A stretch of DNA of 64,000 bases from Pseudomonas sp. 14P_8.1_Bac3. GTDB taxonomy: Bacteria; Pseudomonadota; Gammaproteobacteria; Pseudomonadales; Pseudomonadaceae. Positions 7,853 through 14,577 of this stretch are shown piece by piece. The DNA is taken from assembly GCF_025466085.1 (NCBI RefSeq), contig NZ_JANLOD010000078.1, positions 186,001-250,000 of the forward strand. Reading direction: 5' to 3'. The position numbers and the translations under genes were made by a program. Positions within the stretch are counted from its first letter, which is position 1, and the number at the start of each line of letters is the position of its first letter. The notes under the pieces are model-generated. The model did no database searches. It worked only from the letters and a program-made list of their open reading frames with translations, and was not told the origin of the DNA.

Positions 7853-9205
7853 GTGCCTCGCCACCTGAACGGGTCATGCCCCTTGAACGAACGCCCGCTG
7901 TCCAGCGCTTTACGCCCCTCGGCCTGCCCGGGGTTGCTGCGTATCGTCCCGGCGCTGGACGGTGGTATCTGTCGAATCAAGTTGACCGGCGGCGTCATCA
8001 GCAGCGCCCAGGCCGAAGCGGTGGCCAGTGCGGCCCAACGCTTCGCCAGCGGCGCGATTGAAGCGACCAACCGCGCCAACCTGCAGATCCGCGGGATCGG
8101 TAACGAACAGTCGGCCCTGATCGAGCAATTACTCGCTGCAGGCCTTGGCCCGCAAAGCGCCGCGGGTGACGACGTGCGCAACCTGATGCTCAGCCCGAGC
8201 GCGGGCATCGATTGGCGCAGTCTGTTCGACACCCGGCCGCTAGCCGAGCAGATGCTGGCCACCGTCCAGCAACACGAACATTTTCATGACCTCAGTGCCA
8301 AATTCGCCGTGCAACTCGACGGCGGTGAAGCGTTGTCGATGCTCGAACACCCGCATGATCTGTGGCTCTCGGCCTTCGAGCGGGACGGCGAATGCCGCTT
8401 GGCGTTCGGCCTGGCAGGCTGTCCCACGGACACCCCGACCGGTTCGGTGGCACTGGAAGATGGTCATGCTCTGGTGGTCGCGGTGCTGGAGTTGTTTCTC
8501 GACATGGCCTGTCCCGAACAGACGCGGATGCGTCATTTGCTGGCTGACGTTCCGGTCGCCGAATTCCTCGCTCGGCTGGCCGGGCGCGTGTCCTTCAAAC
8601 CTGTCGCAAACTGGCAACGCGAACGGCCTTCATCGGTTCTGCACATCGGCGCGCACGCCCAGGCGCAAGCGGATCATGTCTATGTCGGCGCCGTGCCACC
8701 CTTGGGGCGGCTCGATGGCGCCATGCTCCGGGGCGCTGCCCGGCTGGCCCGGGAATACGGTGATGCGACCCTGCGGTTCACGCCCTGGCAAAGCCTGCTG
8801 TTGCCAAATGTTCGCAACACAGACGCCGACGAAGTCGTGCGCCGTCTGCATGCGTTGGGCCTGCTGTGCGACGCCGGCCAGGCCTTGTCCCGGTTGATCG
8901 CGTGCACCGGTTCCACGGGGTGTGGCAAAGGCCTCGCCGATACCAAGGGCGACGCGCGGCAACTGGCCGCGATGCAGCAACGCCACGGCATGGCGCCAAG
9001 CGTGCACCTGAGCGGCTGCCCGCGCTCCTGCGCCGCCGCCCATGTCTCGCCGATCACGTTACTGGCCGTCAGCCCCGGTCGCTACGACCTCTATTTTCGC
9101 GAAGCGGGACAGCCGGATTTCGGCGCCCTGCACGCACGCAACCTTACTATTGAAGCGGTCGACGCCTTGCTCGCCGCCCGCTCACGGAGCCCCCTTGATG
9201 CTTGA
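7853..9205 (+). CDS. cobG: Precorrin-3B synthase CobG
   Basis: About 450 residues; nitrite/sulfite-reductase-like enzyme that uses oxygen to convert precorrin-3A to precorrin-3B. Two ferredoxin-like half domains are visible, and the C-terminal siroheme-type 4Fe-4S ligands CTGSTGC ... CPRSC are intact. GICRIKLTGG and ATNRANLQIRG are family segments. Start is uncertain: the longest reading uses GTG 7853; TTG 7883 in frame gives a start at LNERPLSS; neither has a strong Shine-Dalgarno. First gene of the rightward operon cobG-cobH-cobI-cbiG/cobJ. Its presence means oxygen-dependent ring contraction. Confidence 0.92.
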   Translation: MPRHLNGSCPLNERPLSSALRPSACPGLLRIVPALDGGICRIKLTGGVISSAQAEAVASAAQRFASGAIEATNRANLQIRGIGNEQSALIEQLLAAGLGPQSAAGDDVRNLMLSPSAGIDWRSLFDTRPLAEQMLATVQQHEHFHDLSAKFAVQLDGGEALSMLEHPHDLWLSAFERDGECRLAFGLAGCPTDTPTGSVALEDGHALVVAVLELFLDMACPEQTRMRHLLADVPVAEFLARLAGRVSFKPVANWQRERPSSVLHIGAHAQAQADHVYVGAVPPLGRLDGAMLRGAARLAREYGDATLRFTPWQSLLLPNVRNTDADEVVRRLHALGLLCDAGQALSRLIACTGSTGCGKGLADTKGDARQLAAMQQRHGMAPSVHLSGCPRSCAAAHVSPITLLAVSPGRYDLYFREAGQPDFGALHARNLTIEAVDALLAARSRSPLDA

Positions 9206-9824
9206 TTACATTCGCGACGGTCAGGAGATCTATCGCAACTCCTTCGCGATCATTCGTGCCGAGGCCAACCTCGAGCGCATCCCGGCCGATCTGGAAAAAC
9301 TCGCGGTACGGGTGATTCACGCCTGCGGCATGGTCGAGGCGATCGATGGCCTGCATTTTTCCGAAGGCGCAGGCAAGGCCGGGCGCGAGGCGCTGGCCGC
9401 GGGTGCGCCGATCCTGTGCGACGCGCGAATGGTCTCCGAGGGCGTGACTCGCACCCGTTTGCCGGCGAATAACCAGGTCATCTGCACCCTTCGCGATGAA
9501 AGCGTCCCGCAGCTGGCCCGTGAGTTGGGCAACACCCGCTCTGCTGCCGCACTGGAACTGTGGCGCCCGCACCTGGCAGGCAGCGTCGTGGTGATCGGCA
9601 ACGCGCCGACCGCGTTGTTTTATCTGCTGGAAATGCTCGATGCGGGCGCCCCGAAGCCGGCGCTGATTCTCGGCTTTCCGGTGGGCTTCGTCGGCGCCGC
9701 GGAATCCAAGGCTGCGCTCGCGGCAGACAGCCGTGGCGTGCCGTTCGTCATCATGCAAGGCCGGCTGGGCGGCAGCGCCATGGCCGCCGCCGCCGTCAAT
9801 GCCCTCGCCACGGAGATCGAATGA
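9198..9824 (+). CDS. cobH: Precorrin-8X methylmutase CobH (CbiC family)
   Basis: 208 residues. Moves the methyl group from C-11 to C-12 to give hydrogenobyrinate. Recognised by RDGQEIYRNSFAIIR, VRVIHACGMV (family catalytic His), GAPILCDARMV and GFPVGFVGAAESK. The ATG at 9198 overlaps the cobG stop by 8 bp; upstream in-frame Met readings are within cobG and rejected. Its stop overlaps the cobI start. Confidence 0.96.
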   Translation: MLDYIRDGQEIYRNSFAIIRAEANLERIPADLEKLAVRVIHACGMVEAIDGLHFSEGAGKAGREALAAGAPILCDARMVSEGVTRTRLPANNQVICTLRDESVPQLARELGNTRSAAALELWRPHLAGSVVVIGNAPTALFYLLEMLDAGAPKPALILGFPVGFVGAAESKAALAADSRGVPFVIMQGRLGGSAMAAAAVNALATEIE

Positions 9825-10555
9825 TGCAGCAACCTGGACGCTTGATCGGCCTGGGCGTGGGGCCCGGCGATCCCGAACTGATCACCGTCAAGGCCCTGCG
9901 CCTGCTGCGCGAATCGCCGGTGGTGGCGTACTTCGTCGCCAAGGGCAAAAAGGGCAACGCATTCGGCATCATCGAGGCGCACCTGCAGGACGCGCAAACC
10001 TTGCTGCCGCTGGTGTATCCGGTGACCACCGAGGCCTTGCCGGCACCGCTCTCCTATGAACAGGTCATCAGCGATTTCTACGATGCGGCCGGCGAAGAGC
10101 TGGCGGCGCATCTGGATGCAGGCCGGGACGTGGCGGTGATCTGCGAAGGCGATCCGTTCTTCTACGGTTCCTACATGTACCTGCACGATCGCCTGGCCGA
10201 GCGCTATGAGGCTGAAGTCGTGCCGGGTGTCTGCTCGATGCTCGGTGGCGCTTCGGTGCTCGGTGCGCCACTGGTGTATCGCAATCAGAGTTTGTCGGTA
10301 CTGTCGGGCGTGCTGCCTCACGACGAACTCAAACGCCGCCTCGCCGACGCCGATGCAGCGGTGATCATGAAACTGGGGCGCAATTTCCCCAAGGTCCGTC
10401 AGGTGCTGGAAGAACTCGGCCTGGCCGAGCGTGCGCTCTACGTCGAACGCGCGACCATGGCCAATCAGAAGATCGTGCCGCTGGACCAGGTTGAACCGAT
10501 GTCGTCGCCGTACTTCTCGCTGATCATCGTTCCGGGCGAAAGGTGGCAAGGCTGA
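9821..10555 (+). CDS. cobI: Precorrin-2 C(20)-methyltransferase CobI
   Basis: 244 residues, SAM-dependent tetrapyrrole methylase of the early corrin pathway. Visible family motifs: N-terminal LIGLGVGPGDPELITVKA, CEGDPFFYGSYMYL, and EVVPGVCSMLGGASVLGAPL. Tandem ATGs at 9821 and 9824; the first overlaps the cobH stop as ATGA, so I take it. Its TGA overlaps the next ATG by one base. Confidence 0.96.
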   Translation: MMQQPGRLIGLGVGPGDPELITVKALRLLRESPVVAYFVAKGKKGNAFGIIEAHLQDAQTLLPLVYPVTTEALPAPLSYEQVISDFYDAAGEELAAHLDAGRDVAVICEGDPFFYGSYMYLHDRLAERYEAEVVPGVCSMLGGASVLGAPLVYRNQSLSVLSGVLPHDELKRRLADADAAVIMKLGRNFPKVRQVLEELGLAERALYVERATMANQKIVPLDQVEPMSSPYFSLIIVPGERWQG

Positions 10556-12252
10556 TGACTCGTCCAGCTCCGGCGATTGTCGTTCTCGGCAATGGCAGCC
10601 TCGCCACCGCACGCAAAATTCAACAGCTGTTCCCCGACGCCCTGATCCACGGCCTGACCGAACGGGTCGAGGGCGCGGACCGCGTTTATCACGAATTCGG
10701 CGCTACCCTGCGCGAGCTGTATCAGCAGGACACGCCGATCATCGCCCTGTGCGCGGCCGGCATCGTGATTCGCACGCTGGCGCCGTTGCTCCTGGAAAAA
10801 GGCGCCGAGCCGCCCGTGCTGGCGGTTGCCGAAGATGGCAGCGCGGTGGTGCCGTTGCTCGGCGGTCTGGGCGGGGTGAACGTGCTGGCGCGGGAAATTG
10901 CCGCCGCGCTGGAGGTGGCTGCGGCGATCACCACCAGTGGTGAACTGCGTTTTGGCACCTGCCTGCTCAACCCGCCCAGTGGTTTTGCCCTCGGCGATCT
11001 GGAACTGGGCAAGCGTTTCGTTTCCGATTTGCTGGCCGGTGAAACGGTGCGTATCGAAGGTTCGGCGCCGTGGCTGGCGCAAGCACAGTTGCCTGAGGAC
11101 CCCAGCGCGCGACTCGCCGTTCATGTCGGGCATGCCGAGCGTACGCCGGCGGCCAATGAACTGCTGATCTATCCGCGTAACGTGGCGGTGGCGGTCAGCG
11201 CTGGCGTGGTCGACATGCAGCAGTCGATTCGCGATGCGTTGCATCGGGAAAAAATCGCCGTGCAATCGGTGGCGCTGCTGCTGGCGGCCGAGCGTGAAAT
11301 GGCTAATCCGGCGTTGCGCGAAGCGGCACTTGAGCTGGGTGTGCCGCTGCGATTTGCCAGCGGTGCTGATGCGGTGGGCGAACTGGCGCGCAATGCTATC
11401 GCCGAACCCGTATCGATCTTCGGCGATGAGACGATTGCTTTCGCGGTCGCTGAGCAACCGCTGGACCCACTGTCGATTGGCCGTCCTCGCGGCCGTCTGG
11501 CGGTGATCGGTCTGGGGCCAGGCGCCGCCGAGTTGATGGTGCCGGCAGTCAAGGCTGAGCTGGCGCGGGCGAATGATGTACTCGGTTATGAAACCTACGT
11601 GCGCATGGCCGGGCCATTCCGTGCCGATCAAGTGCTGCATTGCACCGACAACCGCGAAGAGATGCAGCGGGCGCGGCATGCGTTCGAACTGGCGGCTCAG
11701 GGACGATCGGTCGTGGTGGTTTCATCGGGCGATCCGGGCGTGTTCGCCATGGCGGCGGCGGTGCTCGAAGCGCTGCACGAGTCCAGCGATGCGGCCTGGC
11801 ACAACGTCGATCTGGACATTCTGCCGGGTGTCTCTGCGTCCCTGGCGACAGCCGCCCAGGCGGGTGCGCCGCTGGGGCATGACTTCTGCGTCATGTCGCT
11901 GTCGGACAACCTCAAGCCGTGGTCGATTATCGAGAAACGCCTGGACCTCGCCGCACAAGCCGATCTGGCGTTGGCGTTCTACAACCCGATCTCCCGTTCC
12001 CGCCCGTGGCAGCTGGGCCGTGCGCTGGAAATCGTCGCGCAGCATCGCCTTCCCGAGACGCCTGTCGTATTGGGTCGCGATATCGGCCGTCCCGGGCAGA
12101 CCTTGCGGGTGACAACGCTGGGGCAGCTCACGCCCGATCAAGTGGACATGCGAACCATGGTCCTCGTGGGTTCCTCCACTACGTGTGTGTTCCCTCGCGT
12201 TGATGGCGGGGTTTGGGTGTACACGCCACGCTGGTACGACAACAAGCCCTGA
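10555..12252 (+). CDS. cobJ: CbiG-CobJ fusion: cobalamin biosynthesis protein / precorrin-3B C(17)-methyltransferase
   Basis: 565 residues. Residues 1 to about 305 are CbiG-like (IVVLGNGSLATARKI; CAAGIVIRTLAPLL; PLLGGLGGVNVLAREIA; a C-terminal CbiG/CobE block ending in ERE.A.P.L..AA). Residues from about 312 are the CobJ methylase (AVIGLGPGAAELM; VVVVSSGDPGVFAMA; ILPGVSASLATAAQAGAPL; LAFYNPISRSRPW). CobJ methylates C-17 with ring contraction; CbiG opens the lactone in the anaerobic route. The same fusion is known in P. aeruginosa CobJ. ATG 10555 overlaps the cobI stop; a GTG at 10543 is possible but less likely. Last gene of the operon, followed by a terminator. Confidence 0.93.
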   Translation: MTRPAPAIVVLGNGSLATARKIQQLFPDALIHGLTERVEGADRVYHEFGATLRELYQQDTPIIALCAAGIVIRTLAPLLLEKGAEPPVLAVAEDGSAVVPLLGGLGGVNVLAREIAAALEVAAAITTSGELRFGTCLLNPPSGFALGDLELGKRFVSDLLAGETVRIEGSAPWLAQAQLPEDPSARLAVHVGHAERTPAANELLIYPRNVAVAVSAGVVDMQQSIRDALHREKIAVQSVALLLAAEREMANPALREAALELGVPLRFASGADAVGELARNAIAEPVSIFGDETIAFAVAEQPLDPLSIGRPRGRLAVIGLGPGAAELMVPAVKAELARANDVLGYETYVRMAGPFRADQVLHCTDNREEMQRARHAFELAAQGRSVVVVSSGDPGVFAMAAAVLEALHESSDAAWHNVDLDILPGVSASLATAAQAGAPLGHDFCVMSLSDNLKPWSIIEKRLDLAAQADLALAFYNPISRSRPWQLGRALEIVAQHRLPETPVVLGRDIGRPGQTLRVTTLGQLTPDQVDMRTMVLVGSSTTCVFPRVDGGVWVYTPRWYDNKP

Positions 12253-12258
12253 CGGATA

Positions 12259-12290
12259 AGTAGCCGGTGCAATGCCGGCTACTTTGTTCT
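12259..12290 (+). terminator. Rho-independent terminator after cbiG/cobJ
   Basis: An 8-bp stem (GTAGCCGG / CCGGCTAC at 12260-12267 and 12275-12282) is followed by a T-rich tract, 8 bases after the cobJ stop. It separates the cobalamin operon from the unknown genes downstream. Confidence 0.8.
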
Positions 12291-12418
12291 TTATTTGTAG
12301 TTGTTGAAATAATTTAAACAACATTGAAGTGATGTTGGTTTGACTGCAGTTAATTCGGTTGTTAGTTTTTTATTGCCTGCAAGATGCAAGGGTAATTAAT
12401 AACTAAGGAGTTAATATA

Positions 12419-13174
12419 ATGTCAGAAGCAAGTTTCGATTATGCGGCGCAAATGGACTACTTTGGCCTATCGCCTGCGCCTGCCAGTTTCGCACGCATGG
12501 CGTTGATGAGTAAGGTTTCGTTGAACACTGAAGATGCGCCAGCCGCTCTCCTCGGTTCGACGGTCGCTGCTTACGATGAAGCGCTGTCGGAGCAGGATCG
12601 AGAGGCCTTCGACGACACCATTTTGTATGCGGAGATCCGTGCCGACAAACTGTTCAATCGCGAAACCCAGCGGCGCCAGTGGTACGGCGAATACAGCAGA
12701 GCCCTGACCAATTGCGGCTGGCCGACCGTAAACGATCCCTATAAGGAGTACATCAGTCAGGAGCTGGACTTCACCATGGATGAGGCGGCGTTGCAGATTA
12801 TCGCGTTGGTTGCCGGCGCGGATAAGCTGAAAATCCTGCCGCTGATTTCTTCCGCCTTCAATTCCCTGGAGAAGAATGAAGGTGCGATAAAACTGGTTGA
12901 ACTGAAAAGTAAAAAGAACAGGGCCGCTAACTTTCAAATTGTTCCGTGTATTTCGCTGGGCGGCCGACCCACCATGATCGCTTGCGCCATGCAAATGGAA
13001 TCCAGGGATATTCTGACCAAAGTATTATTCTTCAAGTTTCGAAGAGAAGACATCAAGTTATACAGCGCCGCCACTCGCCGCACATTGAATCGCCGCGCTT
13101 ATAACGTGGTCAAACACATTGTTCAGGCCGAAGTTGACCGGAGTCGCCTGGAATACTTTAAAACCCCGCTATGA
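12419..13174 (+). CDS. Unknown protein, member B of the paralogous family
   Basis: 251 residues, cytosolic by appearance, function not recognised. Shared blocks with the protein at 7078-7755 are RETQ...W...Y (81-91), CGW (99-101), NFQIVPC (171-177), VLFFKF (202-207) and TLNRRAYNVV near residue 221. An extra N-terminal segment (about 40 residues, beginning YAAQMDYFGLSPAPASFARMALMSK) is absent from member A. Start ATG 12419 follows an excellent Shine-Dalgarno (AAGGAG). The 130 bp upstream are markedly AT-rich, unlike the cobalamin genes before it, which suggests its own promoter and possibly foreign origin. Member C follows 18 bp downstream. Confidence 0.75.
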   Translation: MSEASFDYAAQMDYFGLSPAPASFARMALMSKVSLNTEDAPAALLGSTVAAYDEALSEQDREAFDDTILYAEIRADKLFNRETQRRQWYGEYSRALTNCGWPTVNDPYKEYISQELDFTMDEAALQIIALVAGADKLKILPLISSAFNSLEKNEGAIKLVELKSKKNRAANFQIVPCISLGGRPTMIACAMQMESRDILTKVLFFKFRREDIKLYSAATRRTLNRRAYNVVKHIVQAEVDRSRLEYFKTPL

Positions 13175-13192
13175 ATGATTAATAGGTGAGAC

Positions 13193-13948
13193 ATGGATAG
13201 TCATCAGGAATCGTTTGTCGATTCAGGTGTGCTCAGCGTGTTATACGCTGGACTGGACGCAGTAATAAAGTGCGACATCCTGTACTCGTTGCTCGCCTCG
13301 CGACTGATGGCGTCGAGCAGGTTCCCGGATACCGCCGATACTGCTCAATGGGTCGATGCGTTTGTTCATGCGCTGGAGCGATGCGCCTGGACGCGCAGGC
13401 AAGAGCGACAGTTGCAGCCCTCGTTTGAGCGCCAGTCCGGCGTCACGCTTGATGAGGTGATCACTGAGGTCCTGGCAAATCTGGCGCTGCACGATCATGG
13501 TGAGCTGGCCCGCGAGGCGTTCGCTGGAGTGGCCCGTCTGCCGTTGGATTCGCCCATAAGAATGCAGCTTCGGGAGCGGCAGGTCAGTGAACGTACCGTC
13601 AGTTTGCCGGACGGTAGCGAAGAGCGGCATTTTAGCGTGCACCTTGTGTTTGCCGTGAGCACACGCAATGCCCGGATCGACGTGTTTTACCTGACGTTTG
13701 AAACCGCCCAGCACGTAGAAGAAGACTGGCTGCAGACCGTGTTTCTGACTCGTCGCTTCACCTCTGCGGTGCAGGTGAAGCATCACTCGTTCGAACGGGC
13801 GGCCAGGGCATTTGCCAGCAGCCGGAAGCAGATCGTGGCGTTTGTGGGTGAGCACAAGATGCTGGCGGCCGGCCCTGGCACCGAGCTGTCGACGGAACGC
13901 TGGGCCTGTGGCGGCGTCATGGCACCAGATAACCCTTCACGCCGGTAA
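13193..13948 (+). CDS. Unknown protein, diverged member C of the family
   Basis: 251 residues, no signal or membrane segment seen. Similar size and layout to members A and B: a helical N-terminal half with CDILYSLLASRL, then Q-W-V-D-A-F-V-H-A-L near residues 52-61 and a Trp where the others have GW. The later half (HFSVHLVFAVS..., then a beta-rich stretch and FERAARAFASSRK) lines up loosely with the GRxFQ and TLxR blocks, so homology is plausible but weaker than between A and B. Lies 18 bp after member B and is probably co-transcribed. Its 3' end overlaps the convergent marC gene by 32 bp. Confidence 0.65.
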   Translation: MDSHQESFVDSGVLSVLYAGLDAVIKCDILYSLLASRLMASSRFPDTADTAQWVDAFVHALERCAWTRRQERQLQPSFERQSGVTLDEVITEVLANLALHDHGELAREAFAGVARLPLDSPIRMQLRERQVSERTVSLPDGSEERHFSVHLVFAVSTRNARIDVFYLTFETAQHVEEDWLQTVFLTRRFTSAVQVKHHSFERAARAFASSRKQIVAFVGEHKMLAAGPGTELSTERWACGGVMAPDNPSRR

Positions 13949-14513
13949 AAATGATCTGCGCCGCCAGGGCACAGACGAACAAGCCCATCAGCCGGCTGAC
14001 AATCTGCAGGCCCTGGTCACCGAGAATGCGCTCGATGCGGTTCGACAGATAAAGCACCACGCCAACGGTGAAGCTGGCCAGGGCAATGCTGACGATGGCA
14101 GTGAGTTTGTCGTCCCAGTGCGGCTGGCTGACGCCCATCACCAACAAGGCGCCGATGGTGCCAGGGCCGACGGTCAGGGGGATGGTCAGCGGGACGATGG
14201 TGACGTCCTGCTGCACATTGTCGGTTTGTACCGCCGATTTGCCTTGGGCCATGCCCAGCGCGGAGATGAACAGCACGCTGCCGGCGCCGATACGGAATGC
14301 GTCTACGGTGATGCCAAAGACGCTGAAAATGACGCGGCCGAACAGGTACAGCAGGACGCTGGAGACCAACGTGGCAGTCGCCACTTTCCAGGCGAGCCGG
14401 CGTTGTTCCTTGCGCGAATAACCGCGGGTCAGGCTGATGAAACAGGACAAGACGAAGAACGGGCTGTAGAGCACCAGCATCTTCAAGTAAACGCTGAACA
14501 ACACGTGGAGCAT
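13917..14513 (-). CDS. MarC family integral membrane protein
   Basis: 198 residues with six hydrophobic segments (for example MLVLYSPFFVLSCFISL, LVSSVLLYLFGRVIFSVFGI, IVPLTIPLTVGPGTIGALLVM). The PLTIPLTVGPGTI motif is the hallmark of MarC/YchE proteins of the inner membrane. Despite the name, a role in multiple antibiotic resistance is not supported in general, and the substrate is unknown. Converges with the unknown gene on the other strand and is followed by 64 bp before the end of retS. Confidence 0.88.
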   Translation of the reverse strand: MLHVLFSVYLKMLVLYSPFFVLSCFISLTRGYSRKEQRRLAWKVATATLVSSVLLYLFGRVIFSVFGITVDAFRIGAGSVLFISALGMAQGKSAVQTDNVQQDVTIVPLTIPLTVGPGTIGALLVMGVSQPHWDDKLTAIVSIALASFTVGVVLYLSNRIERILGDQGLQIVSRLMGLFVCALAAQIIFTGVKGYLVP

Positions 14514-14577
14514 GGTGCAAGCTCACTGGCGAGGGTAGTGGTGGGGGAGTCTATCAGGCGTTGCCGGGTCTGTCGGC

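Noticed and set aside
7756..7882. Possible cobalamin riboswitch upstream of cobG
   Set aside because: The 97-127 bp before cobG lack a recognisable B12 box and are too short for the full element.
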